Source: Bacillota bacterium | Lineage (GTDB): Bacteria > Bacillota > Clostridia > Lachnospirales > Cellulosilyticaceae | Length of the DNA stretch: 64,000 nt | Assembly: GCA_023410675.1 (NCBI GenBank) | Contig: JAEYPM010000019.1 | Location: 50,417-114,416, forward strand | Reading direction: 5' to 3' | Part shown: piece by piece, positions 44,301 through 53,887 of the stretch | Numbering within the stretch: position 1 is the stretch's first letter | Layout: each line of letters opens with the position of its first letter | Program-made: the position numbers and the translations under genes | The notes under the pieces: generated by a model | Told to the model about the DNA's origin: nothing | What the model saw: only the letters and a program-made list of their open reading frames with translations | Databases searched by the model: none

Positions 44301-45344
44301 TCATGATAAGATATGTGCTAAATACTTTTTAACACTTCCTTCTGGCATAGAATATCTAATACTTTCTGTAACAGCTACTAAATCTTCTAATTCAATTCCT
44401 AATTTGTAGATATATGCCAGAACGACGCTTATGTCTTCATTATTTTGATTGATACCACTTAACTGTTTGTAGATATACCGATTCATCATGTTGCCTAAAA
44501 ATGTATCATTTTCTTCCTTAAAAAGATCAAATCTCAAATATTTGTTTGCATGATACTTAAACTCATCTGAAGACTGAGAATAGCATAACTTTTTTAGTTT
44601 TTTATAATCTATCATACGCCCATAAGGAAGACAGTATATAAGTACCTCTTCAGGGAAAATATCATAGAACTTTGTTGCTCTATATATCCACTGAACATTA
44701 AGCAAATCTATTTTCATTCCAATAATCTCTTTAACTAGTCCATGATCTTTTTTTGATAACTGTGCTGACTTTTCAATTAAAGTTTTAAAAAATAATATAT
44801 ATAATTTCATCTCCATATGAAATTCTCTCTTAACGACATCCTCATGTGTTAGCGTTTTGAGCGTATCATAATAAATACTCCCTTTTAATAAATCTACAAA
44901 TTGAATAATATCTTTACATGAAATAAGTTTCTCATAGGGAAGCTTACTATACTTACGCGAATGAAGGAAATGGGTTTCTGAATCCCTAACATCTTCATCC
45001 TTTGAAATAAAGCGAATAATAAGAAGAAGATCATTTATTTCATATTCCATTAATAGAACTTTTAAAAAAGATTTATATGCATTTGAAAAATAATGCAGAA
45101 TATCTTCTATTTGTATTACAATATATTTCTCTAGTAATACTTCAAGGTCCATACGATGAAGATCCTCTGCCGTCCTATACTCGTTAAAAAAACGCTTGTA
45201 TTGCTCTTTTTGCTTTAGAAAATCAACAAACTGGTCTAAGCTTTTATACTCAAGCACCTTATTCCATTCTTTATCTGTAAAAAACGAAGATTTTCTTGCA
45301 CTAAGCTTTGCACTCACCGCCCTATAGCTTGCGAAAGCATTCAT
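44301..45344 (-). CDS. ntpC: V-type ATPase subunit C (AC39 family)
   Basis: A 347-aa helical subunit linking the central stalk to the K ring, with family features FASYRAVSAKLSARKS at the start and DLLNVQWIYRATKFYD in the middle. One bp separates it from the upstream small subunit gene. Confidence 0.92.
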   Translation of the reverse strand: MNAFASYRAVSAKLSARKSSFFTDKEWNKVLEYKSLDQFVDFLKQKEQYKRFFNEYRTAEDLHRMDLEVLLEKYIVIQIEDILHYFSNAYKSFLKVLLMEYEINDLLLIIRFISKDEDVRDSETHFLHSRKYSKLPYEKLISCKDIIQFVDLLKGSIYYDTLKTLTHEDVVKREFHMEMKLYILFFKTLIEKSAQLSKKDHGLVKEIIGMKIDLLNVQWIYRATKFYDIFPEEVLIYCLPYGRMIDYKKLKKLCYSQSSDEFKYHANKYLRFDLFKEENDTFLGNMMNRYIYKQLSGINQNNEDISVVLAYIYKLGIELEDLVAVTESIRYSMPEGSVKKYLAHILS

Positions 45345-45345
45345 A

Positions 45346-45663
45346 TTATCCCTCCGTTAAAAACATGTCTTTAAAAATCTTGTCTAATATTTGCTTCTCA
45401 ATTTTTAAGTATAAGGTTTCTACTAATAATGCTTCCTTTTTACATTTTTCTTCCTCAAAATTCGCTTCTTGTTCTGCTTGGTGTATAATTGCATCATAAA
45501 GTTCACTAGCTTTTTGCTTTGCATCAAGAATCACCTTATTTTTGTAGTCTTCCATCGCTTTTTCGTATTCTTTTCTTTTTTCACTTATCATTTTTTCATG
45601 TAATATCTTTACATCTGATGCTGCACTATCAACCTTCATAATTTGATCTATAATCTCATTCAT
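45346..45663 (-). CDS. V-type ATPase peripheral stalk subunit (G/H-like)
   Basis: A 105-aa, highly charged single helix (KMISEKRKEYEKAMEDYKNK). The chosen start MNEIIDQIMKVD (45663) follows GAGTGAT; a start six codons earlier lacks a ribosome site. By position and coiled-coil character it pairs with subunit E in the stator stalk (NtpF/AhaH type). First gene of the operon. Confidence 0.85.
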   Translation of the reverse strand: MNEIIDQIMKVDSAASDVKILHEKMISEKRKEYEKAMEDYKNKVILDAKQKASELYDAIIHQAEQEANFEEEKCKKEALLVETLYLKIEKQILDKIFKDMFLTEG

Positions 45664-46004
45664 TATTATCACTCTTTTCATTGTTATAATCTCAAATAAT
45701 CAACAAAAATAATAACTCTATTCTATCACTTTATTTATAAAAAGATAGTTACGATTCTGTACATTTTTTTTTGATTTAAGGGCTTTAAGCTGTGCTATAT
45801 ATCTATGGTTACTTTACACATCTATTTATTTATACTACTTTCTATATAACAATACAATATATTTTTATTATATTTTTATTTAATTTATATAATAATTATA
45901 TATACACTTAAAAGGCTTCCCTCTAAATAATTGTGACTTTATAATAAATTCACATACTAATAGTATAGTAAATATTTAATGTCGAAGTTCTATATAATAA
46001 AAAA
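45664..46004. other. Intergenic region upstream of V-ATPase operon
   Basis: The only promoter-like signal is TGATAGAAT on the minus strand (-10 at 45720-45725, weak -35). The rest is very AT-rich, with TGTGA-N12-TTCACA at about 45932-45954 and no ORF. Confidence 0.4.
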
Positions 46005-46034
46005 GATCTTATTTTTTATGAAATAAGATCTTTT
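46005..46034 (-). terminator. Terminator of 167-aa membrane protein gene
   Basis: AAAGATCTTATTT/AAATAAGATCTTT, with T6 on the minus strand, overlaps the 3' end of the gene. Nearly symmetrical, so it may be bidirectional. Confidence 0.8.
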
Positions 46035-46519
46035 TTATAGTTTTTTAGCTTGTCTTTATTTTTCCCAAAAGCACTCATACTTATCCAACTATATGTGTCT
46101 ATCTCTTTACTCAATATCAATTTATATCTCGTTAAGATTTTGCCAGACTTTATAGTCATCTTATCTATATCTGTCTGCTTAATGGTTTCTCCTAACATGA
46201 ACACTACTTCTTCTGGTACTAATAATATCTTTGTATATGAATTAATAAAAGTAAGACCTATCATTAATCCTGTTACTATTAGTGTATGAATATTGATGGG
46301 GCGTCCCCCACTTATAGCTAAACTATTAATGATAAGTGTAAATAATATACATACTAAAGTAACACTTGTAAAAAAGTCTTTTTTGATAACAAGTATGCTA
46401 ATAGGCTTTTTTGATTGGCTTTTTAAAAATTGGGTTTCTTTAATATAATTAATAGCCTTAAGTGCTATTAACATCAAATACATTACTACAATAAAATAAT
46501 ATGTCCATTTAATATCCAT
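46016..46519 (-). CDS. Uncharacterised membrane protein (167 aa)
   Basis: Three hydrophobic helices (~6-24, 51-70, 76-96) precede a C-terminal soluble domain of about 70 residues (ILTRYKLILSKEIDTYSWISMS). Not a family I can name. It resembles small PH-like or DUF membrane proteins in which the tail forms a small beta domain. Monocistronic; the terminator overlaps its end. The start has a GGAAGG ribosome site. Confidence 0.75.
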   Translation of the reverse strand: MDIKWTYYFIVVMYLMLIALKAINYIKETQFLKSQSKKPISILVIKKDFFTSVTLVCILFTLIINSLAISGGRPINIHTLIVTGLMIGLTFINSYTKILLVPEEVVFMLGETIKQTDIDKMTIKSGKILTRYKLILSKEIDTYSWISMSAFGKNKDKLKNYKKDLIS

Positions 46520-46603
46520 ATCTATTTCCTTCCTGTAAACATCTTTACCCTAAGGTTACCATGTTATCATGCTTATATATGAAAATAACTGCTACTTAAG
46601 CAG

Positions 46604-47110
46604 TTATTTCATACAACATTGTTTGTATTTCTTGCCACTTCCGCATGGGCAAGGATCATTACGCCCTATCTTTTTATCTTTTATGATAGTTTTTGATTTA
46701 TTATAGTCTTTCTTAATAGCTGCTCTTTCAAATTCACTTAAAAGTTCATTCCACTCAGGTAGTAAATATAACCAATCAGCTTTTGCATCGAGCATGTTCC
46801 AATAGAGTTTTTTCAAGTCGTACTCTAACTTTACTGTACTTTCTGCAGTTAATTCATTTAAATCGTACTCACCATTATTTAAACTTGTATTAATTCCATC
46901 TACAAATCCTAAAAATTCAACATCACTCATGTTAAAACGTTGTCCAAGTTCATGAATGGTTCCTTCAAGGATTTCATCTTTGTGTGAAAGTAAATAAGAA
47001 TAAATATCTCTTTCTCTTCCTAGATAATTTTCTACCACTTTCTTATACTCTTCAACTGATCTCTCTTTAGCCTCTTCTCCATAATTGTCCCATTGTTCAT
47101 ATAATGTCAT
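46604..47110 (-). CDS. SEC-C motif protein (168 aa)
   Basis: The C-terminal 25 residues are a SEC-C zinc-binding motif ([18 protein letters not shown]), as at the end of SecA. The helical N-terminal region (~1-135) of a family common in Clostridia has no known function. SEC-C modules bind zinc and often SecB or ribosomes. Second gene after the flavin reductase (17-bp gap). Confidence 0.88.
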   Translation of the reverse strand: MTLYEQWDNYGEEAKERSVEEYKKVVENYLGRERDIYSYLLSHKDEILEGTIHELGQRFNMSDVEFLGFVDGINTSLNNGEYDLNELTAESTVKLEYDLKKLYWNMLDAKADWLYLLPEWNELLSEFERAAIKKDYNKSKTIIKDKKIGRNDPCPCGSGKKYKQCCMK

Positions 47111-47127
47111 AGCGTACGCTTCCTTTC

Positions 47128-47628
47128 TTATTTTACATATGTTCCTACTATTTCACCAAAATAGAGCATGTGATAATCTTGATTTGAATAAAACTTATTT
47201 ACCAAATCACTATTCATGTTATCATTTAAAAGTGGCGTTTTAGCAACAATTTTACATTCATAATGCAAATCACATTCATCAACAAGATATGTTGACACCC
47301 TATTTGCCTTTACTTTGGTAAGATTCGTTTCTTTCCACTTATCATAATCTCTTCCTGATTTAGTCCCACAGTATGCAAGCTCTTTTTTTAAGTCTACATT
47401 TATTGGTATACTTAATGAAAAGTAATCTGTATTCTCTATGATCTGGTAGGTATACCTAGATTCTCTTACCATAATCATCCATATAGGCTTACTCCAAATA
47501 TATGATAGACTTCCCCAGCCTATTGTCATGATGTTATCTTTTTGACCATCTGACACACAAAGAAATGCCCCTTTAGCTAATTGACTTAATGCCTCTTTTG
47601 CTAATTCATTATACATGATTTCTTTCAT
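47128..47628 (-). CDS. Flavin reductase-like FMN-binding protein
   Basis: A 166-aa split-barrel flavin reductase domain: [19 protein letters not shown] and [21 protein letters not shown] are typical of the family. Start at Met [12 protein letters not shown] (47628) with GGGAG eight bases upstream; a GTG nine bases earlier overlaps the site. It probably binds FMN and reduces it or acts as an oxidoreductase; substrate unknown. Confidence 0.88.
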   Translation of the reverse strand: MKEIMYNELAKEALSQLAKGAFLCVSDGQKDNIMTIGWGSLSYIWSKPIWMIMVRESRYTYQIIENTDYFSLSIPINVDLKKELAYCGTKSGRDYDKWKETNLTKVKANRVSTYLVDECDLHYECKIVAKTPLLNDNMNSDLVNKFYSNQDYHMLYFGEIVGTYVK

Positions 47629-47651
47629 ATTTACCACTCCCTATTTTATAG

Positions 47652-47686
47652 AATTCACAGGATAACCCTTTCATAATAAATGTGAA
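47652..47686. repeat. Inverted repeat TTCACA-N21-TGTGAA
   Basis: Arms at 47654-47659 and 47681-47686, just upstream of the flavin reductase gene. On the minus strand it continues TGTGAATTCTATAA, shared with the element before gltX. Confidence 0.55.
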
Positions 47687-47870
47687 CTCCTCTGATAAAA
47701 AGATAAAAGCAATAAATACTCCCAGTATTTAAATTGTTTTTCTATACATATTATCATACCTTAAATATTATAACTAGATTTCTAAATTTTGTATAGCTAA
47801 AGAATGCACATTGTAAACTTTTAATTTTACTCTGTAAATTCATTGGGAGAAACAACTGTCTTTGTGTTTT

Positions 47871-49352
47871 CTATTCTAAGAACTTATCAATAATCTTTTT
47901 CATTTCATTAACTTCACACACTGTTTCATGCCTTATCTCTCTTGTATCTATATCTTGCATTGCCTGTGGCATCTTCTTGCCCAAAAGCTTTTCCATTTCT
48001 TTAAGAAGTACAAAATCGTCAGCACTTTCATATTTCTTATCCAGTGAGCCCATGACGCTTCCTGTAAATTTATATGGACTAGCAGTAGATATAATAATAG
48101 TCGGTGTTGTATCATTTGTTTCTTTCAAATATTGATCAAACACAGCATAGGCAACTGCAGTGTGAGTATCCATCAAATAAGCTTCTTCTTCAAATACTTT
48201 CTTAATATAAGCTTTTGTTGTTTCATCATCTGCATAACCACCATAAAAGTCACTGAGTTTTTCCTTCATAGAGGTTGTAATAGTATAATTACCTTTTTCT
48301 TTTAAGCTATTCATCATATCTTTTACAAGATTAGCATTTTCACCGCTAATATGATAAAGTAATCTTTCTAAATTACTTGATATGAGAATGTCCATAGACG
48401 GCGATATTGTTAATTCAAATGCTCTATTTTTGTCATAGACACCATTCTCAAAGAAATCAAACAATACTTTGTTTGAGTTAGAAGCACATATTAGCTTACC
48501 AATAGGTAGTCCCATCCTTTTTGCATAATAGGCTGCTAAAATATTTCCGAAGTTCCCAGTAGGTACTACTACATTCATAGGCTGACCAGCTTCTAGTTTG
48601 CCTTCTTTGATTAATTGTCCATAGCTAAAGAAATAGTAAACAACTTGCGGTATCAACCGACCAATATTTATAGAATTAGCTGATGAAAACTTATAATTTC
48701 TTTGTGCTAATTCTTCTTCAAAAGATGGATTGGTAAATATTTCTTTTACCCCTGTTTGACAATCATCAAAATTCCCTTTAACCCCAACAACAAACGTATT
48801 TTTACCACACTGCGTAACCATTTGCCTTTTTTGGATTTCGCTAACACCCTCCTGTGGGAAGAAAACAATTATTTTTGTTCCTTCAACATCTGCAAAACCT
48901 TCTAATGCTGCTTTACCAGTATCTCCTGATGTTGCAGTTAAAATTACAATGTTTTTATTTTCATTACAGTATTTTTTACTTACTAACATAAGATAAGGAA
49001 GGATTGTAAGAGCCATATCTTTAAATGCAATAGTTGGCCCATGAAATAGTTCTAAAAAGCTTGCTTTTTTCACAGAAACTAGAGGTGCTATTTCCTTCGT
49101 ATCAAACTTCTGATCATACGCACGATCAATGCAATAAACTAAGTCTTCCTTTTTTATATCATCAAAAAATAATTTCATGACCTCATAGGCTAATTCTTTG
49201 TAACTAAACTTTGGAATATCTTTGATATCAAAATCTATTTTAGGAAGAACAGTAGGCACAAATAGCCCCCCATCTTCTGAAATCCCCTTTAATATGGCAC
49301 TAGTTGAAGTAACATTATTTAGTTCCCCACGTGTACTGGTATAAAAACTCAC
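47871..49352 (-). CDS. thrC: Threonine synthase
   Basis: A 493-aa PLP-dependent enzyme converting O-phosphohomoserine to threonine. It has the N-terminal MSFYTSTRGE, the PLP lysine in FHGPTIAFKDMAL, TATSGDTGKAALEGF phosphate-binding loop and NFGNILAAYYAKRMG. The long form is typical of this clade. Monocistronic, with a good promoter. No threonine-leader or T-box was seen. Confidence 0.95.
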   Translation of the reverse strand: MSFYTSTRGELNNVTSTSAILKGISEDGGLFVPTVLPKIDFDIKDIPKFSYKELAYEVMKLFFDDIKKEDLVYCIDRAYDQKFDTKEIAPLVSVKKASFLELFHGPTIAFKDMALTILPYLMLVSKKYCNENKNIVILTATSGDTGKAALEGFADVEGTKIIVFFPQEGVSEIQKRQMVTQCGKNTFVVGVKGNFDDCQTGVKEIFTNPSFEEELAQRNYKFSSANSINIGRLIPQVVYYFFSYGQLIKEGKLEAGQPMNVVVPTGNFGNILAAYYAKRMGLPIGKLICASNSNKVLFDFFENGVYDKNRAFELTISPSMDILISSNLERLLYHISGENANLVKDMMNSLKEKGNYTITTSMKEKLSDFYGGYADDETTKAYIKKVFEEEAYLMDTHTAVAYAVFDQYLKETNDTTPTIIISTASPYKFTGSVMGSLDKKYESADDFVLLKEMEKLLGKKMPQAMQDIDTREIRHETVCEVNEMKKIIDKFLE

Positions 49353-49396
49353 CTTAGTTATCTCCTTTCAAATGGTTTAAACTGTTTATCTGTTCT

Positions 49397-49425
49397 ATGC
49401 TATCATTTAACTTATGTGTTGTCAA
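49397..49425 (-). promoter_or_regulatory. Promoter of thrC
   Basis: Minus strand: TTGACA (49420-49425), a 17-bp spacer and TAGCAT (49397-49402) with extended TG, about 45 bp before the start. Confidence 0.6.
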
Positions 49426-49580
49426 TATATTGCAAATTTAGTAAACAAGATATAATTCTATTTTATTCGACTTAATTGTAACATATAGGTATTAAAATTC
49501 ATACTTTATATTAGAGAAATTAAATGCGGTAAAAAATCCGCTTCTCTATAAAAGCTTGATTCTAATTAGGAGGTTTTTTT

Positions 49581-49781
49581 ATGGCATGTTCTTACAAATC
49601 AGATTTAGCTTGTCTCATTAATCGAAAAGTTATCATTCATACAGGCCACTGCACGTACTGCGTCATCATCTGTAATATTTGTGACTGCTTTATACAAGCA
49701 ATTGACCTCAAAAATAATGGTAACATCAGAGTCTTCAACTTGGACCGTATAGACTATATTGAAGACGTTTTACCTTATTGA
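49581..49781 (+). CDS. Small cysteine-rich protein, paralogue 1 (66 aa)
   Basis: TAGGAGG precedes ATG. The protein contains six cysteines, four of them in YCVIICNICDCF. It ends in the conserved block shared with the next gene (DRIDYIEDVLP versus NRINSVEDILP). The alternating hydrophobic pattern (KVIIHT, YCVIICNI, FIQAID, IRVFNLDRI) suggests a small Sm-like beta barrel, as in some spore-coat-associated proteins, but this is inference. A CATACTTT at 49500-49507 could be a mother-cell sigma -10. No named family. Confidence 0.75.
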   Translation: MACSYKSDLACLINRKVIIHTGHCTYCVIICNICDCFIQAIDLKNNGNIRVFNLDRIDYIEDVLPY

Positions 49782-49828
49782 TAAACAAAACCTTAATATT
49801 TTATTAATCATTATAAGGAGGACTTAAT

Positions 49829-50128
49829 ATGAATTGTTGTGGAAATAACAATACGAATTACTACGCTCGTGTAAGTAACAATTATCGTAATGATGATAAT
49901 AATGATCGTAATTGTTTTTGTGGCGATGACCCAAATTCTGACTTTAAAAAACGTTTAAAGAGACTTATTAATGAAAAAGCTATTATTACTGTTGATGGTG
50001 AACAACTATGCGTTATTATATGCCAAGTATGTTGTTGTTTTGTAAAAGCCATTAACTATCGTGCAAACAGGGTTGTATACTTTAATATCAACCGTATTAA
50101 TAGTGTAGAAGATATTCTTCCTAGATAA
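49829..50128 (+). CDS. Cysteine-rich protein, paralogue 2 (99 aa)
   Basis: ATAAGGAGG precedes ATG. The N-terminal 35 residues are Asn/Asp/Cys-rich (NCCGNNNTNYY, NCFCGDD) and absent from paralogue 1. Residues ~44-99 align with paralogue 1 (LINEKAIITVDGEQLCVIIC and CCCFVKAINY). Nine cysteines suggest disulfide cross-linking or metal binding. It is 47 bp downstream of paralogue 1 and followed by a shared terminator, so the two form an operon. A spore-coat role is plausible but unproved. Confidence 0.78.
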   Translation: MNCCGNNNTNYYARVSNNYRNDDNNDRNCFCGDDPNSDFKKRLKRLINEKAIITVDGEQLCVIICQVCCCFVKAINYRANRVVYFNINRINSVEDILPR

Positions 50129-50168
50129 TTAGTCGTTCACATCTTTTAATCTCTTTTATACACATCAA

Positions 50169-50208
50169 AGTGTGCCAGCAAGGCTTACGGGCTGTCACAC
50201 TCTTTTTT
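50169..50208 (+). terminator. Terminator between Cys-rich pair and sigH
   Basis: The stem AGTGTGcCAGC/GCTGtCACACT is followed by CTTTTTT on the plus strand. It overlaps the 3' end of the convergent sigH gene. Confidence 0.8.
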
Positions 50209-50854
50209 GCGGTATATACACTGCACTAAGCTTTCTTTTGATTCTTTGAAGAGCATTATCAATGCATTTTACTGACTTTTGAAGCTCACTTGCTATTTCA
50301 TGATAATTTTTCCCCTGTGTGTGCAGATTAAGCACTTGCCATTCCATTTTACTTAAAGACTTCTTTATATATTGATTCAGTCTCTCTAAGCTTTCTTGAT
50401 CTATAACAACATTTTCAGGGTTAAATGATGGTGCACTTTTTATTGTGTCCATTAAAGTAATATCTTCTCCCTCTTCGCCTTTATTACTAATGGGAATATT
50501 AAGTGATATACTTGTATTAAGCGGAATATGTTTCTGTCTTGTAACTGTTTTGAATGCCGTGCTAATCTGTCTTGTAACACAAATATTTGCAAACACTTTA
50601 AAGCTTGTATCCATAGTCATATTGTAATCACAGATTGCTTTAAATAATCCTATCATGCCCTCTTGTATTAAATCTTCCTTATCAATACCAATAAAATAAT
50701 TTGATCTTATTTTAGCACGCACAAACTTTTTATACCGCTGAACTAATACTTCTATCGCATCTATATAGCCATTTCTATAATTTTGTATTAGCTCTTCATC
50801 TGTCATGTCTTCAAATTGCTTCACACTTTTATAGGTCTTTTCTGGTAATGCCAT
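50195..50854 (-). CDS. sigH: RNA polymerase sigma-H factor
   Basis: A 219-aa sigma-70 family protein: region 2 (DLIQEGMIGLFKAICDYNMT, FKVFANICVTRQI) and region 4 (LSKMEWQVLNLHTQGKNYHEIA). Identity as SigH rests on sequence and on its place at the end of cysE-cysS-mrnC-rlmB-yacP-sigH. It drives the transition to sporulation, including spo0A and spoIIA in Bacillus. AAGGAGG precedes ATG. Confidence 0.94.
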   Translation of the reverse strand: MALPEKTYKSVKQFEDMTDEELIQNYRNGYIDAIEVLVQRYKKFVRAKIRSNYFIGIDKEDLIQEGMIGLFKAICDYNMTMDTSFKVFANICVTRQISTAFKTVTRQKHIPLNTSISLNIPISNKGEEGEDITLMDTIKSAPSFNPENVVIDQESLERLNQYIKKSLSKMEWQVLNLHTQGKNYHEIASELQKSVKCIDNALQRIKRKLSAVYIPQKRV

Positions 50855-50864
50855 ATGTTCCTCC

Positions 50865-51386
50865 TTAGTCCACTATTCCCCTTCTAAGTTTCTCCATTGT
50901 TTCAATCATCTCACTGCTCATCCAATTTTCTAGAGGATTTGATTTAATATGTTGACTTGTAGATTTATACTTGTCAAAATTTTTCCCTATTGTTTTAATT
51001 TCTTCAAGCATTTTATCAGATGATACCCTTGTTGCCCCCGTACTAAGAATAATTACTTGCTCTACAACATCTGATGTGGCTACACGCACCATATATTTTT
51101 TCTCCATAGCCTTAGCTGTTTTTTCAATATACTGATCAGCAGTTTCCTTTTCCTTAGTATAAATAATGTCGACATTCTTATTATAAGCAATCACTTGTCC
51201 CTGATTACCTTTTACATTATAAGCGTCAAAAACTATAATGATCTGTTCTGATGTATAGCCTTGATAATCTGCGAACATTTCTACTAATTTATCTCGTGCA
51301 AACTCCAAATTTTCTTTAGCTATCTGCTTTAATTCTGTCCATCCAAATATCATATTATAACCATCTACAATAAGAAACTGTTGCAC
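50865..51386 (-). CDS. yacP: YacP-like NYN-domain ribonuclease (Rae1 family)
   Basis: The start is GTG at 51384-51386 (MQQFLIVDGYNMIFGW), directly after GGAGGGAGGGAC; an ATG ten codons earlier has no site. The NYN/PIN-like domain has acidic residues in IVDGYN, VFDAYN, KEKETADQYIE and ATSDVVEQ. In Bacillus Rae1 is a ribosome-associated endoribonuclease. 173 aa. Confidence 0.92.
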   Translation of the reverse strand: MQQFLIVDGYNMIFGWTELKQIAKENLEFARDKLVEMFADYQGYTSEQIIIVFDAYNVKGNQGQVIAYNKNVDIIYTKEKETADQYIEKTAKAMEKKYMVRVATSDVVEQVIILSTGATRVSSDKMLEEIKTIGKNFDKYKSTSQHIKSNPLENWMSSEMIETMEKLRRGIVD

Positions 51387-51430
51387 GTCCCTCCCTCCTC
51401 TAGCTAACCTACTCATACGTTCAAGAAACG

Positions 51431-52243
51431 TTATATAAAATTCCTTTGTCTTACGACTTCATATACAAGAAGACTGGCTGCAACAGACGCATTAAGGGAT
51501 GTTACTTTGCCATACATAGGAATACTTACTACAAAATCGCTACGTTCTTTTGTAAGAGAAGATACCCCTTCTCCTTCACTTCCTATAACAATCCCTAATG
51601 GTCCTTTTAAATCTTTACGATACATGTTTTCTCCATCCATATCTGCACACACGATCCACAACCCACTTTGTTGTAATTTTTTTATCGTTTGGGCTATATT
51701 GGATACTCTAGCGATCTTCATATATTCAATGGCTCCTGCTGAAGATTTTGCTACAACTGCTGTAAGTCCTACAGCCCTTCTTTTTGGAATAATAATACCA
51801 TGTACCCCTGCGTTATGTGCTGTTCTTATTATGGCTCCTAAATTATGTGGATCTTGTATATTTTCTAATATAAGAACAAATGGCTCCTCGCCTTTTTGCT
51901 TTGCATCTTCTAAAATTTCCTCTATAGCAACATAATTTTGCACAGCTACATAGGCCACTACACCTTGATGTTTTTGCATGCCTGTTATTTCATCTAGCTT
52001 TGCTTTTTCCACTTCTTGTGTAATAATACCATTATCTTTAGCCATTTTTATAATTTTAATAATTGATCCTTCATTTGCACCTTTTTGAAACATAAGCTTA
52101 TCAATCGTTCTCTCTGATTTTAATGCTTCCATAACAACATTTCTTCCAAAAAGTATATTGGCATCTATTTCTTCTTTATTCTCTCTATAATGTGTAATTT
52201 TTCTTGATGGATCAAAATGGCTTTTAGGTTGATCTTGTTTCAT
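51431..52243 (-). CDS. rlmB: 23S rRNA (guanosine-2'-O-)-methyltransferase RlmB
   Basis: A 270-aa SpoU/TrmH methyltransferase. After a ~30-residue extension comes the substrate-binding domain (NILFGRNVVMEAL), then the knotted SAM domain with ILENIQDPHNLGAIIRTA, IGSEGEGVSSL and VTSLNASVAASLLVYE. It overlaps murJ by 4 bp. Confidence 0.95.
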   Translation of the reverse strand: MKQDQPKSHFDPSRKITHYRENKEEIDANILFGRNVVMEALKSERTIDKLMFQKGANEGSIIKIIKMAKDNGIITQEVEKAKLDEITGMQKHQGVVAYVAVQNYVAIEEILEDAKQKGEEPFVLILENIQDPHNLGAIIRTAHNAGVHGIIIPKRRAVGLTAVVAKSSAGAIEYMKIARVSNIAQTIKKLQQSGLWIVCADMDGENMYRKDLKGPLGIVIGSEGEGVSSLTKERSDFVVSIPMYGKVTSLNASVAASLLVYEVVRQRNFI

Positions 52244-53841
52244 TCCTTTGCACTTCCTTTTCCCTTTATGTCTTTTAAGTCTTGTTTTGTCACTGCCCCT
52301 AATATAAAGATAAGTACTACATAACTAATCGCTCCAGCTCCAATACCTGCTAATGTCATAATTGCATTATTGGTTCTACTTGTAGCATCCATAACAAGTG
52401 ATAATCCTTTGTAAGTACCCCCTGCAACAACCCCCATAATAATCGAAGCTATAAGAGGTTTAATAATCACAAGCTTGATATTGAGTTTAAAGGAAGTATA
52501 TTTTTTCATCATTTGGTAATTATATAGCATGAAAATAAAATATGCGATAATGGAGGCTATAGCAGTTCCTATTACCTGAAGAGATGTTTGCATTAAAATA
52601 ATATTTAAAATAACTTTTGCTATAGTAGCAAGTATAATTCCAATAACAGGCTGCCATACTTTCCCTATTCCTTGCAATATACCAGTAAACGCTTGTCCTA
52701 ACATAATAAATACAATACTAAGTGCTGCTACTGAAAGTATCTCCCATCCATCAGGTGCTTTATAATAAACAAGCTTCATAATGGGTGATGAAAGCACACT
52801 AAGACCAATTGATGCTGGAAGCCCTATAAGAAGTGCAAAGCGCATACCTAGTTCTATTTTTGTCTGGACTTCTCCTTTATCTTTTTTAGCTACTGCTTCT
52901 GTTATTGCCGGAACTAATCCAATAACTAGTGCCATACCAAAAGCAAGAGGAAGATTAATAAAAGTTGCTACTTTTGTTAATTGACCTTGAAATTCTGTTG
53001 CCACTTTGTTTGTCATTCCCATATTTTTTAAACTAGCTTGTACTAAAGCTGAATCTGCAAAATTCATAATGGAATTCACTGCTGCTCCTATAGATATAGG
53101 AATAGCAATAAATAAAACCTTTTGTGCTACATTTCTAAATGATAATGATTTATTATTATAGTCCTTACTAAGCTCAATCTCCTTTTTTATTTCCATTTTT
53201 CTCATCATATAAATAATAAAAAGGGCTAAAACTCCAAGCATGCCTCCTGCTGTTGCTCCAAAGGATGCCCCTCCTGCTGCTTTTCCAGCATCTGGCATAA
53301 AAAGATATGCTAATGATAATCCTGTTAGAAATCTACCCAAATTTTCTAATACTTGAGAAATAGCTGTAGGCGTCATATCTTGCCTTCCTTGAAAATAACC
53401 CCTAAATACACCCATCATACATACAAAAAGTGGGCTTAAAGAAAGACCTAATATTGAATAGATCGTTTCTTGCTCCCATTTAAATAAATAAATCATACCT
53501 TGTGAGCACAAAGCCATAAGTAAACTTATAACTATACCTATTCCTATCATAAGCCTTAGTGTATAGGTAAATATATCATGTGCTGCTTGATATTCACCAG
53601 CCACCCTTTTTTCAGCCACAAGTTTAGCAATAGTGGATGGTATGCCTACTATTGCTATTGCAGTCAAAAGTGTATATATTGGATAAGGCCCTCCATAATA
53701 TCCCATACCTACATTTTTTATTAAATTACCCAAAGGTATCCTAAAAGATGCACCTAATATTTTTGCTATCAATCCAGCAACCGATAAAATAACTGTTCCC
53801 TTAAGAAATTTTTGTGTAGCATTTGATGCATTTTGAGACAT
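52240..53841 (-). CDS. MurJ/SpoVB-family lipid flippase
   Basis: 533 aa, MOP superfamily with about 14 membrane helices (opening GTVILSVAGLIAKILGASFRIPLGNLI). SpoVB/YtgP-type proteins flip lipid-linked cell wall precursors, including for the spore cortex. It is inserted between mrnC and rlmB (46 bp and a 4-bp overlap), in a block that is otherwise conserved. Confidence 0.92.
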   Translation of the reverse strand: MSQNASNATQKFLKGTVILSVAGLIAKILGASFRIPLGNLIKNVGMGYYGGPYPIYTLLTAIAIVGIPSTIAKLVAEKRVAGEYQAAHDIFTYTLRLMIGIGIVISLLMALCSQGMIYLFKWEQETIYSILGLSLSPLFVCMMGVFRGYFQGRQDMTPTAISQVLENLGRFLTGLSLAYLFMPDAGKAAGGASFGATAGGMLGVLALFIIYMMRKMEIKKEIELSKDYNNKSLSFRNVAQKVLFIAIPISIGAAVNSIMNFADSALVQASLKNMGMTNKVATEFQGQLTKVATFINLPLAFGMALVIGLVPAITEAVAKKDKGEVQTKIELGMRFALLIGLPASIGLSVLSSPIMKLVYYKAPDGWEILSVAALSIVFIMLGQAFTGILQGIGKVWQPVIGIILATIAKVILNIILMQTSLQVIGTAIASIIAYFIFMLYNYQMMKKYTSFKLNIKLVIIKPLIASIIMGVVAGGTYKGLSLVMDATSRTNNAIMTLAGIGAGAISYVVLIFILGAVTKQDLKDIKGKGSAKE

Positions 53842-53887
53842 AACTAAACCAACCTTTCATTTCTTCTCCCCTATTTCTTAAAATTAT

